Assembly (NCBI GenBank): GCA_033763635.1
Contig: JANRKG010000360.1
Location: 1-25,963, forward strand
Source: JANRKG01 sp033763635
Lineage (GTDB): Bacteria > Cyanobacteriota > Cyanobacteriia > GCF-001939115
Direction: 5' to 3'
Length of the DNA: 25,963 nucleotides
Shown here: positions 18,155 through 25,027 of the stretch, piece by piece
How the letters are laid out: each line of letters opens with the position of its first letter
Position numbering within the stretch: position 1 is the first letter of the stretch
Position numbers and translations under genes: made by a program
Notes under the pieces: model-generated
Seen by the model: the letters and a program-made list of their open reading frames with translations, nothing else
The model's database searches: none
Told to the model about the DNA's origin: nothing

Positions 18155-18661
18155 CTAGAAGGGAATTTCGTCGAGATCCGCTTCGGGAGCAGCAGGAGCG
18201 CTGTAGGGTTGGGCTTTTTTGGTTGCTTTGGGCTTGGATTCCGCTACACCTCTGCCAACTGCTGCGGGCGCGGAAGTGGAAGCGCTTCCCGGATTCCGAG
18301 AAGCGGAAGCAGCGGGATTTACAGCCATCTCACCAGATGAAACTTCCACCAACCCAGTCGCTCCCAGACGGTGAATACGTTGCACCGTCACCTCAGCCCG
18401 CTTTTCCTTAAAGCCTTCAGGCCGTTCGATCGTATTCATCGATAGGCGACCTTCGATAATCACTCGATCGCCCTCGTGGTAATTCTCTTGAATTTCTTGA
18501 GCGAGATTCCCCCACCCAACAACCTTGAGACGGGCGGGTGCTTCATCCTGTCGCATTCCTGGAATCTCAAAAGCAAACTCAGCAAGGGCAAGTTGACTAT
18601 CAGCGGTATAGCGAAGTTGGGGATCTTGAACAATTTCCCCCATTAATACGCAGTTATTCAT
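18155..18661 (-). CDS. ssb: Single-stranded DNA-binding protein
   Basis: A 168-residue protein with an N-terminal OB fold (about residues 1-100: MNNCVLMGEIVQDPQLRYT..., 'RLKVVGWGNLAQEI', 'GDRVIIEGRLSMNTIERPEG'). A flexible Ala/Ser/Lys/Pro linker follows, and then the acidic tip DLDEIPF, a variant of the canonical DDDIPF that recruits repair and replication partners. It coats single-stranded DNA as a tetramer in replication and recombination. The start has GGGAG about 11 bases upstream, within a small AGGG/CCCT inverted repeat. The gene lies about 245 bases downstream of the CugP-like gene in the same direction, with two hairpins between them, so it probably has its own promoter. Confidence 0.93.
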   Translation of the reverse strand: MNNCVLMGEIVQDPQLRYTADSQLALAEFAFEIPGMRQDEAPARLKVVGWGNLAQEIQENYHEGDRVIIEGRLSMNTIERPEGFKEKRAEVTVQRIHRLGATGLVEVSSGEMAVNPAASASRNPGSASTSAPAAVGRGVAESKPKATKKAQPYSAPAAPEADLDEIPF

Positions 18662-18839
18662 GAATCAGGGTACTCCCTAGTAATAGTGGACGAATCAAAG
18701 CGCGATGCGATTCTTACACTATAAAGGCAACTACTTTAGAGTAATACGGCTATTTAACGCATCAATATCCTGCAAGATGCGGACATTTTCTATACGCTTG
18801 TACTATTTTAGCTGATTTCTCAAATTGGGGCATGGTTAT

Positions 18840-18876
18840 GGGTGATAGGGAATCGCTAGCAGTACACCTATCACCC
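18840..18876. repeat. 10-bp inverted repeat between ssb and the CugP-like gene
   Basis: GGGTGATAGG (18840-18849) and CCTATCACCC (18867-18876) are perfect complements around a 17-base loop. No T run follows on either strand, so it is not an obvious intrinsic terminator. It lies 11 bases from a second, stronger hairpin. Confidence 0.85.
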
Positions 18877-18887
18877 CTCATCCCCGA

Positions 18888-18916
18888 CATCTTCTAACCC
18901 TTTGGGTTAGAAGATG
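18888..18916 (-). terminator. 13-bp hairpin containing the stop codon of the CugP-like gene
   Basis: CATCTTCTAACCC (18888-18900) and GGGTTAGAAGATG (18904-18916) pair perfectly around a 3-base loop. On the minus strand the first arm holds the last codons and the TAA stop of the pyrophosphorylase gene. There is no downstream U tract, so termination would have to be of the hairpin-only kind. It might instead stabilise the 3' end of the mRNA. Confidence 0.6.
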
Positions 18917-20079
18917 CTGTTGTCTGCACTTAGAAGTTCGGCGATGACTTGCCGTTCGGCGGCGGGTTGGGTAGGGGGAGCCTGACGAGCATCAGTGATC
19001 AGCCAATCCAGGGCTGCTGCCTGAACATCGATCGTCGCTCCAGTCTTATCAACACAATAGCGACCAAACACCAGTTTATCCACCAGGCGAACCCCTGGAC
19101 CCAAACGCGAATATTCAAAAATCACGCTATTTTCAACGGTCGCTCCACCACAGATGCAGCAACTCGGCCCAATGTAAGTCGGCCCAACAATTTTGGCCCC
19201 ATCTTCAATGCGGGTCATCCCCCCGATATAGACAGGTCCTTGAATATCAACCTTGTCCCAATTAACCGCAACATTTAACCCTGTGTAGATCCCAGGCGCA
19301 ACTTCGTGACCTGGAATGGGAACATTTTTCACCTCTCCCAACAGCACCCCCCGAACTGCCTGCCAATAATCTGGAACCTTCCCAATATCCACCCACTCGA
19401 AGTCCATTGGGAGACCGTAGAAAGGAGCATTCATCTCAACCAGTTTAGGAAACAACTGGCTACCGATGTCGTACTCCTGGCCTGAAGGAACATAGTTCAA
19501 AACCTCAGGTTCAAAAATGTAAATCCCTGTATTGATGTTGTTACTGAGCGCTTCTTCTACGGAAGGTTTTTCCTGGAACGCTTGAATGCGGCCCGATTCG
19601 TCTGTTACCACAACCCCGTAGCTGGACACCTCCTCTAGAGGCACCGATCGCATAATAATAGTTGCGATCGATCCCTTTTCACGGTGCCACTTCACGGCTG
19701 CGGTCAAATCCAGATCAATGAGGGCATCGCCACAGAGAACCACAAAGGTATCATCAAAAAAGGGAGAAAAGTCCTGGATGCGGCGCATTCCTCCTGCCGA
19801 TCCCAGCGCTTCCCCAATCAATTCTCCATCAACCACCCGCCCCTCAAAGGAGTAAGCAATTTGAACTCCAAACCGCTGCCCATCTCGAAAATAGCTTTCA
19901 ATTTCGTTTGCCAGGTGACTGACATTCACCATGATCTGATCAAACCCATGCTGCCGCAATAACTCCAGCAAAAACTCCATCACAGGCTTTTGCAGAATAG
20001 GGATCATTGGCTTAGGAATTGTGTAGGTAATCGGACGGACGCGAGTACCTTTACCAGCTGCCAGAATCATGGCTTTCAT
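18907..20079 (-). CDS. cugP: Sugar-1-phosphate nucleotidyltransferase, CugP-like (probable UDP-glucose pyrophosphorylase)
   Basis: A 390-residue protein. The N-terminal nucleotidyltransferase domain (1-235) has AAGKGTRVRPIT (7-18), LPKPM-type 'IPKPMIPILQKP', 'GEALGSAGG', the Asp of 'LCGDALIDLDL' and 'FQEKPSVEEA'. A short beta-helix-like part (about 260-345: 'GPVYIGGMTRIEDGAKIVGPTYIG') and a tail of about 45 residues follow. Length and layout match CugP, the non-orthologous UDP-glucose pyrophosphorylase of cyanobacteria, often annotated as mannose-1-phosphate guanylyltransferase. That name is likely but not proved, since nucleotide and sugar preference cannot be read reliably from sequence. 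UDP-glucose would feed sucrose, glycolipid and polysaccharide synthesis. It is a paralogue of the first domain of the protein encoded at 9531-12191. Its stop codon lies inside a 13-bp hairpin. Confidence 0.88.
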   Translation of the reverse strand: MKAMILAAGKGTRVRPITYTIPKPMIPILQKPVMEFLLELLRQHGFDQIMVNVSHLANEIESYFRDGQRFGVQIAYSFEGRVVDGELIGEALGSAGGMRRIQDFSPFFDDTFVVLCGDALIDLDLTAAVKWHREKGSIATIIMRSVPLEEVSSYGVVVTDESGRIQAFQEKPSVEEALSNNINTGIYIFEPEVLNYVPSGQEYDIGSQLFPKLVEMNAPFYGLPMDFEWVDIGKVPDYWQAVRGVLLGEVKNVPIPGHEVAPGIYTGLNVAVNWDKVDIQGPVYIGGMTRIEDGAKIVGPTYIGPSCCICGGATVENSVIFEYSRLGPGVRLVDKLVFGRYCVDKTGATIDVQAAALDWLITDARQAPPTQPAAERQVIAELLSADNSIF

Positions 20080-20157
20080 AGGTGTTTGTCTCTCAACCTA
20101 AATCACAACTTGAAAACGTACTATCAACTTACAGTTATTTGGGAGGAGTTTGTCACG

Positions 20158-20229
20158 ATGACTCGTGCAACCCAACTTCGGCAACCTCTACCCGCCTCTT
20201 GTAGCCAAGCACTAAGAATTTACTCCTAA
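20158..20229 (+). CDS. Possible 23-residue peptide with strong ribosome site
   Basis: In the 205-base gap between the CugP-like gene and scpA (both minus strand) a plus-strand ATG at 20158 follows GGAGGAG (20142-20148) by 9 bases and opens 23 codons (MTRATQLRQPLPASCSQALR...). No downstream plus-strand gene exists for it to regulate, and the composition is unremarkable. A TTGAAA box lies at 20110-20115 but lacks a convincing -10. It may be chance. Confidence 0.2.
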   Translation: MTRATQLRQPLPASCSQALRIYS

Positions 20230-20284
20230 CGAAGGCTGTCCAGCTATCCAGACTCTAATCTACAGCAATTTCCATCCCTTCCCA

Positions 20285-21145
20285 TCACTCCGGGATCGCA
20301 TAAACCTGAAGTTCTGCGATCGTGCGAACTTTGAGATCCTGGTAGAACTCCTCCTGGGACAACTCCACCTTGGATTGGGAAGCTAGAAACAATAAGGCCC
20401 AGAAAATACTGACCCGCTCTCCCGTTTTTTTCTGTGACAGATCCAAGCCATGCTCTCCATGATGGGAACCACGAGCCGTTAACTCACTGTACTTTTCGAT
20501 CGCTGCCCAGACCTCCAGCAATGCATCAAAATCTAACCAGTCTTCCTCACCCTTCACCATTTGTTCCCACTGGGATTGCAGCAAGAGATTCAATTCCAGG
20601 GCTATTTCCGTCAAGTTTTCCTGGTGAGCCAGTTGGGTAATTACCCGAACTGCCTGATTGCGCGATTGGGGGCGGGGACGGCGAACGCGGGTACGGGGAG
20701 TTTGATCCTCCATCGCTGTCGCCATCAATTTGAGTTGGTCGATCAACTCCTGGAGCGTTACCCGTCGTTGTTGGGGAGGTTGGGCCACTGCCCGACGGCG
20801 AAGTTGGCGATCGAGGTGGAGGGGCATCTGGAGCAATGGAGGCTCGTCCCCATCCAAAAGTTCTGCCTCTGCATGGGGGTCTGACTCCAACTCAGGGGAA
20901 TCAGAACGGGCGAGACTATCCGCTTTCAATAACACCAGCATGGATGCATACAAAAATGCCTGTCCCGATTCGGACAGGTTCAGTTCATAGACCGCACGAT
21001 TTGCATGAGAGCCTTCTGAGGAGCGCAACTGATTCAAAAAGCGATCGATCACATCAATGACTTTTACATCCCAGGGATCAATCTCTCCCCGTTCTGCCAG
21101 GTCAATTAAAAGAGCAATCGCATTTTGGGCTAGAGACTGGGGCAT
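20285..21145 (-). CDS. scpA: Segregation and condensation protein A
   Basis: A 286-residue kleisin-type protein that bridges SMC and ScpB in the chromosome-condensing complex. The N-terminal SMC-neck-binding segment has the family pattern 'AIALLIDLAERGEIDPWDVKVIDVIDRFL' in pieces: LLIDLAERGEIDPWDV and VIDVIDRFLNQL. 'SGQAFLYASMLVLLKADSL' follows. The middle is a long acidic then Arg/Gln-rich linker (about 80-160). The C-terminal winged-helix part, which contacts the SMC head, ends 'VSIFWALLFLASQSKVELSQEEFYQDLKV'. No good Shine-Dalgarno precedes the ATG. The start is only 10 bases after the stop of a 45-codon gene, so translational coupling is plausible. Promoter and transcript are probably shared with argJ. 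Confidence 0.92.
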   Translation of the reverse strand: MPQSLAQNAIALLIDLAERGEIDPWDVKVIDVIDRFLNQLRSSEGSHANRAVYELNLSESGQAFLYASMLVLLKADSLARSDSPELESDPHAEAELLDGDEPPLLQMPLHLDRQLRRRAVAQPPQQRRVTLQELIDQLKLMATAMEDQTPRTRVRRPRPQSRNQAVRVITQLAHQENLTEIALELNLLLQSQWEQMVKGEEDWLDFDALLEVWAAIEKYSELTARGSHHGEHGLDLSQKKTGERVSIFWALLFLASQSKVELSQEEFYQDLKVRTIAELQVYAIPE

Positions 21146-21155
21146 TGGGGAGCGC

Positions 21156-21293
21156 CTATTTCAGACTGAGCCGGACGAAGTAGACCGCCGCCAAGCAAAT
21201 CAGAGCCAGTAACATCAGAGGCACCCACAGGCTCAAGAGATTTAACGGGTCCACCCGATCAATTGTACCGATATTAAGTCGTATATTCCGCAT
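21156..21293 (-). CDS. Small single-span membrane peptide (45 codons), previously easy to miss
   Basis: On the minus strand an ATG at 21293 lies 20 bases inside the end of argJ, in a different frame, and opens 45 codons. The product starts MRNIRLNIGTIDRVDPLN, has one strong hydrophobic span (about residues 23-41, rich in Leu, Val, Ala with a Trp-Val-Pro start) and ends RLSLK. It fills the gap between argJ and scpA almost exactly: the stop is 10 bases before the scpA ATG. An internal GTG at 21254 would give 32 residues. A short basic tail suggests the C-terminus faces the cytoplasm. I do not recognise it as a known photosystem or NDH small subunit. The Shine-Dalgarno is weak (GAAG), which fits coupling to argJ. 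Confidence 0.5.
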   Translation of the reverse strand: MRNIRLNIGTIDRVDPLNLLSLWVPLMLLALICLAAVYFVRLSLK

Positions 21294-22515
21294 TAATCTT
21301 CACATAGTCGTAGCTGAGATCGCAGCCCCAGGCACGCCCCACTCCCGGACCTGCTCCCACACTCACAGCGATCGTGACCGTATCTTCCTTCAGGTAAGCC
21401 CCCTGAGCCGCTTGCTGTAGGTAGGCATTGGCCGCCACCCGATCGAAGGCCAGGGGTTGGCCCCGTTCCATCATCAGGATTTCTCCAAGTTGAATTCGCA
21501 AATCTTCCTGGTCAAAGGAGACACCACTGCGACCCGCCGCTGCTGCAATCCGGCCCCAATTTGGGTCTCGCCCAAACACGGCTGACTTCACCAGGGACGA
21601 TCCGGCGATCGTGCGAGCAATCTGACGGGCCGAGGACTCATCATCCGCCCCAGAGACGACCACCTCAATCAAGCAGGTCGCCCCTTCCCCATCCCGTGCG
21701 ATCGCCTTAGCCAGATGAATGCAAACCTCCGTCAGCATCGCCTCTAGTTTTTCTGCTTCCGGTCCCGGTTCTGTGATCGCTGGGGTGCGGGACTGCCCAT
21801 TCGCCAGGGCAATCAAGGAATCATTCGTGCTGGTATCCCCATCGACCGTGATTTGGTTAAAGCTGCGATCGGCAGCCCGACTCAACATCTGTTGCCAGAG
21901 GGGAGGGGAAACCGCTGCATCGCAGGTCACGAAGCCCAGCATCGTTGCCATATTGGGGTGAATCATCCCGGCCCCCTTTGCCATCCCCCCTATCCGAACC
22001 GGACGATCGCCCAGCATCGTTTCCAGAGCGATCGTTTTGGGCACGGTGTCTGTGGTCATGATGGCTTTGGCTGCGGCATCTGCCCCCGTCTCTGAAGCAG
22101 CAGCAACCAGATCAGGCAAAGCCCTCACCAGAATATCCATCGGAATTCGCTTCCCGATCACCCCGGTAGAGGCCAACAAAATTAAATCTGGCGCAATCTC
22201 TAAAACTTTTCCGAGAGCCTGGGCACTTTCTAGCGCATCCGCCCACCCTTCGGCACCTGTTGCGGCATTCGCCTGACCTGAATTGCAGAGAATTGCTCTG
22301 GCACTTGGCTTGGCTTGCAGTTGCTGACGGCAATAATCCACACAAGCGGCCCGTACCTGACTGGTTGTGAAGACTCCAGCAGCGATCGCCTCCACATCCG
22401 ACAGAATCAATGTTAAATCAGGCAATCCCGAAGGCTTTAAACCTGCCGTAATTCCTGCGGCCCGATATCCTCTAGGAGCGGTGATCCCTCCAGGAATTTC
22501 CTGCCAGTCTGCCAT
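21274..22515 (-). CDS. argJ: Bifunctional ornithine acetyltransferase / N-acetylglutamate synthase
   Basis: A 413-residue ArgJ, of normal length. It moves the acetyl group from N-acetylornithine to glutamate, recycling it in arginine synthesis; bifunctional forms also use acetyl-CoA. The precursor self-cleaves before the Thr of the ATMLG motif, here T191 (AKGAGMIHPNMATMLG), which becomes the N-terminal nucleophile of the beta chain. Further family segments are 'FTTSQVRAACVDYC', 'LLASTGVIGKRIPM', 'NQITVDGDTSTNDSL' and 'SAVFGRDPNWGRI'. Whether it is mono- or bifunctional cannot be read from the sequence. GAGGGAAGT precedes the ATG. A promoter and terminator-like hairpin about 140-220 bases upstream may control it or may belong to a separate small RNA. 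scpA and a small gene follow downstream. Confidence 0.96.
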   Translation of the reverse strand: MADWQEIPGGITAPRGYRAAGITAGLKPSGLPDLTLILSDVEAIAAGVFTTSQVRAACVDYCRQQLQAKPSARAILCNSGQANAATGAEGWADALESAQALGKVLEIAPDLILLASTGVIGKRIPMDILVRALPDLVAAASETGADAAAKAIMTTDTVPKTIALETMLGDRPVRIGGMAKGAGMIHPNMATMLGFVTCDAAVSPPLWQQMLSRAADRSFNQITVDGDTSTNDSLIALANGQSRTPAITEPGPEAEKLEAMLTEVCIHLAKAIARDGEGATCLIEVVVSGADDESSARQIARTIAGSSLVKSAVFGRDPNWGRIAAAAGRSGVSFDQEDLRIQLGEILMMERGQPLAFDRVAANAYLQQAAQGAYLKEDTVTIAVSVGAGPGVGRAWGCDLSYDYVKINAEYTT

Positions 22516-22620
22516 ACTTCCCTCTACCCTCTACTACGATTCCCGTATGATGTCCCGTATCGTTTCCCGGACTAATTCAGGGGATTATATCAGGCTGAAG
22601 GGAAAACTAGGAAAGAAAGC

Positions 22621-22659
22621 CAGACAAGAAAGCCAGACAAGAAAGCCAGACAAGAAAAA
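22621..22659. repeat. 13-bp tandem repeat, about three copies
   Basis: CAGACAAGAAAGC is repeated at 22621-22633 and 22634-22646, with a third, slightly changed copy (CAGACAAGAAAAA) at 22647-22659. A fragment (GAAAGAAAGC) lies just before the first. It sits in the argJ leader and directly abuts a terminator-like hairpin. Confidence 0.92.
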
Positions 22660-22704
22660 GGGAGAGCCTGTAGCGACTCTCCCCGCCATCAGGGTGCATC
22701 TACA
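22654..22704 (-). ncRNA. Candidate ~50-nt small RNA or argJ leader attenuator
   Basis: From the predicted start near 22704 a transcript would run only about 20 bases before entering a strong intrinsic terminator. The terminator has arms GGGAGAGUC and GGCUCUCCC (complements at 22675-22683 and 22660-22668), a 9-bp stem with one G-U pair and loop GCUACA, then UUUUU (22655-22659). That is the full layout of a tiny independent RNA. Because argJ lies downstream on the same strand, transcription attenuation of argJ is the alternative. I did not recognise a named family, and the ACUCCUCACAC core of Yfr1 is absent. Confidence 0.45.
22655..22683 (-). terminator. Intrinsic terminator upstream of argJ
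   Basis: A 9-bp GC-rich stem with a 6-base loop is followed on the minus strand by five U residues. It lies about 140 bases before the argJ start and just after the candidate promoter. Confidence 0.75.
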
Positions 22705-22710
22705 TACCAT

Positions 22711-22739
22711 AGTATTACACATCTAGGATGAGGGGTCAA
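22711..22739 (-). promoter_or_regulatory. Extended -10 sigma-70 promoter upstream of argJ
   Basis: On the minus strand TTGACC (complement at 22734-22739) is followed after 17 bases by AATACT (complement at 22711-22716), with TGT directly before the -10, an extended -10 element. Transcription would start near 22704, either for a short RNA or for argJ itself, about 190 bases further on. Confidence 0.6.
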
Positions 22740-22759
22740 ACCCCTTTTTAAACTTTTTT
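22731..22759 (+). terminator. Plus-strand intrinsic terminator-like hairpin
   Basis: AGGGGT (22731-22736) pairs with ACCCCT (22740-22745) around CAA and is followed by TTTTT, then AAAC, then TTTTTT. No plus-strand gene is known upstream for several kilobases, so either an antisense or non-coding transcript ends here or it is a coincidence. It overlaps the -35 of the minus-strand promoter. Confidence 0.5.
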
Positions 22760-22871
22760 CGGCAAAATGGCTAATTGAATGGAGAGAGAAGCCAGGAGGT
22801 AGTCAGAAAGCACATTATTGCATACCTGGCGCAGGGGGTTGCACCCTTCACTGAATCAACTTTTCCGAAAA

Positions 22872-22906
22872 TAAAAAGAGAATCCGCCCAATCTTGGACG
22901 GATTCT
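22872..22906 (-). terminator. Intrinsic terminator of gatB
   Basis: On the minus strand, 50 bases after the gatB stop, AGAATCCGUCC pairs with GGGCGGAUUCU (complements at 22896-22906 and 22879-22889). This is an 11-bp stem with one G-U pair and a 6-base loop. It is followed by a short C and UUUUU (22873-22877). It is well formed and correctly placed. Confidence 0.88.
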
Positions 22907-22955
22907 TAAAAATAAGTCTTTCGTTGTAGCCCTGTTTCGCCTGTGACCTCACAGC

Positions 22956-24440
22956 TTAAGCATTCAGCTTTTTCGCCAGGAGTTGATTTGTCAATTTGGG
23001 ATCGGCCCGTCCACCCGTTTCCTTCATCACCTGACCAACAAAGAAGCCTAAGAGTTTCGTCTTGCCGCCACGATATTGTTCCAATTCCTTGGGATTGGCT
23101 GCCATCACGCGATCGATCGCGGCTTCCAGTGCCCCCACATCCGAAATCTGGATCAAGCCCTTACTTTCCACCAGTTCCTTCGGAGAGCCACCCTTCGTCA
23201 AAAGTTCGGGCAGGAGATCCTTGGCGATCTTGCTGCTGATCGTGTTGTCTTCAATCAGGCGAACCAGTTCAGCCAACGCTTCTGGTTTCAGGGCAATGTC
23301 TCGAATACTGAGCTTTTCAGAGTTCAAGTACCCTGCAATATCCCCCATCACCCAGTTCGCGACCTGTTTAGCCGGAGCCTTTGCCGCAAGCGCCTCTTCA
23401 AAATACTCTGCCACCGTGCGGTCGTCCGTCAGCACCCGTGCATCATAGGCCGACAGACCTACTTCCGACTCATAACGGTGACGTTTGGCTGCTGGCAACT
23501 CTGGCAACTCCGCTTGCCATTGTCCCAATTGCCTCTCAGACACCTCGATCGGCACCAAATCCGGTTCCGGGAAATAACGGTAATCGCTAGAACCCTCTTT
23601 CACCCGCATACTGATCGTCCGTTGTGCCCCCTCTTCCCAGAGGCGCGTTTCTTGAATGATGCGTTCCCCCGACTCCAACGCCTGAATTTGCCGTTCAATC
23701 TCGTATTCGATCGCCCGTTGAATGGCGTTGAAGGAGTTCATGTTTTTGATTTCCACCTTCACCCCAAACTTCTCTTGCCCGACCGGACGCACCGAAATAT
23801 TCACATCACAGCGGAGGGAGCCTTCCTGCATGTTGCCATCGCTAACCCCCAGATACCGCAGAATCCGGCGCAACTCCTGGGCGTACTCAGCGGCTTCCTG
23901 GCCCGATCGCAAATCGGGTTCTGACACGATCTCGACCAGAGCTACCCCCGTCCGGTTGTAGTCCACCAGGGAGTGGGTCGAACCAGAGAGGCGATCGCTT
24001 CCGCCATGCACCAATTTCCCGGCATCCTCTTCCATGTGCAGACGGGTAATGCCAATGCGCTTGCGTGACGGTTTTCCTTCCTCATCCACCAGTTCAATTT
24101 CCAGCCAGCCATCAATTGCGATCGGCAGGTCGTACTGAGAAATTTGGTAGTTTTTCGGCAGGTCAGGATAGAAATATTGCTTGCGATCGAACTTGCTGTA
24201 GGGCGCAATCTGACAATTCAGAGCCATCCCCGCCTTCACAGCGTACTCCAACACTTTCTGATTCAGGACAGGCAAAACCCCCGGCATTCCCATACAGACG
24301 GGACAGACCTGGGTATTGGGGGTTCCGCCAAACTCCGTTGAGCAATGGCAGAAAATCTTGGTGGCTGTCTTAAGCTGGCAGTGGGTTTCAAGACCAATAA
24401 TTGCTTCGTATTGAGTCTTTACAGGGGCAGCAGTGGTCAT
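22956..24440 (-). CDS. gatB: Aspartyl/glutamyl-tRNA amidotransferase subunit B
   Basis: A 494-residue GatB of normal length. With GatA and GatC it converts Glu-tRNA(Gln), and in some species Asp-tRNA(Asn), to the amidated form; GatB binds the tRNA and phosphorylates the misacylated residue. The N-terminal kinase-like 'cradle' begins IIGLETHCQLKTATKIFC. The structural zinc site is C31, C33, C46 and C49 (FCHCS, CPVC). Further motifs are 'FDRKQYFYPDLPKNYQISQYD', 'RLHMEEDAGKL', 'DYNRTGVALVEIVSEPDL' and 'GSLRCDVNISV'. The C-terminal tail is a YqeY-like helical domain ending in 'VGQVMKETGGRADPKLTNQLL'. gatA and gatC are not adjacent, as in other cyanobacteria. A clear intrinsic terminator follows. 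No strong ribosome site is seen before the ATG. Confidence 0.97.
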   Translation of the reverse strand: MTTAAPVKTQYEAIIGLETHCQLKTATKIFCHCSTEFGGTPNTQVCPVCMGMPGVLPVLNQKVLEYAVKAGMALNCQIAPYSKFDRKQYFYPDLPKNYQISQYDLPIAIDGWLEIELVDEEGKPSRKRIGITRLHMEEDAGKLVHGGSDRLSGSTHSLVDYNRTGVALVEIVSEPDLRSGQEAAEYAQELRRILRYLGVSDGNMQEGSLRCDVNISVRPVGQEKFGVKVEIKNMNSFNAIQRAIEYEIERQIQALESGERIIQETRLWEEGAQRTISMRVKEGSSDYRYFPEPDLVPIEVSERQLGQWQAELPELPAAKRHRYESEVGLSAYDARVLTDDRTVAEYFEEALAAKAPAKQVANWVMGDIAGYLNSEKLSIRDIALKPEALAELVRLIEDNTISSKIAKDLLPELLTKGGSPKELVESKGLIQISDVGALEAAIDRVMAANPKELEQYRGGKTKLLGFFVGQVMKETGGRADPKLTNQLLAKKLNA

Positions 24441-24599
24441 GGAGATTCACACTCAAAAAAGATTAGGGACAGGAAGCGAATTGCAACTGCCTTTCACAAT
24501 GCTCTCTAGTCTTTAGAAGAAGCATGATGAATAAGATCTGCAACTAGACGCGCCTGAGATTTTTTATCTGTTAGGATGTTCCCTATTTTAGAAGTAATT

Positions 24600-24621
24600 T
24601 TGTCTGTCAGTTGTCTGTCAG
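24600..24621. repeat. 11-bp tandem duplication
   Basis: TTGTCTGTCAG occurs at 24600-24610 and 24611-24621. It lies in the 295-base divergent spacer between gatB and the 69-residue gene. No other feature was recognised in that spacer. Confidence 0.88.
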
Positions 24622-24735
24622 CTTGGCAATTCGCCTAACCTGCATCCCCCGTTTAATCCTTCCCGGATTCTTCACCTTTGCTGGATACGCTTCAAGTATT
24701 GGAGTAGAACGTAACGCACGAAGGAAACACACACC

Positions 24736-24945
24736 ATGCTTGGCATTCCAAACAGCATCAGCTCACGGGAATTGTTCTGGATCTGGTATGACAAACTCAC
24801 TTTGGAACAGCGCAAAACGATCGTGCAAGATTACAATCGCTTTGTCGCCCAAGTTGAATTAGAAGCAAACTTGCAAGAAATGCTGATGGCCCAATCAATG
24901 GGTCGCCAATTTAATCAAGGTTGGACCGACACCTGGGCCCACTAA
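24736..24945 (+). CDS. Conserved-looking 69-residue hypothetical protein
   Basis: A short soluble, probably helical protein: MLGIPNSISSRELFWIWYDKL, then a Lys/Glu/Gln-rich amphipathic stretch (TLEQRKTIVQDYNRFVAQ), an acidic-hydrophobic segment (ELEANLQEMLMAQSM) and an aromatic tail (QGWTDTWAH). AAGGA lies about 11 bases before the ATG. Regular residue patterning and isolated placement with its own upstream space favour a real gene. I know of no function. A weak imperfect hairpin (AACTCA 24966-24971 with TGAGTT 24992-24997) followed by a short T run near 25006-25010 may end the transcript. The next gene converges on it. Confidence 0.65.
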   Translation: MLGIPNSISSRELFWIWYDKLTLEQRKTIVQDYNRFVAQVELEANLQEMLMAQSMGRQFNQGWTDTWAH

Positions 24946-25027
24946 CTGAGCCTTTCTATCCCTTAAACTCACTAGCCCGTGTCAAGGGTCCTGAGTTACA
25001 TCAAATTTTTAAGTGTGAGCGACTCGA

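Noticed and set aside
22654..22704. Identification of the small RNA candidate as Yfr1
   Set aside because: The invariant unpaired ACUCCUCACAC core is absent, and only one hairpin is present.
23076..23924. A 282-codon plus-strand frame antisense to gatB
   Set aside because: It mirrors the codon structure of gatB, which is a full-length conserved gene; the translated product is His/Arg/Phe-rich and resembles nothing.
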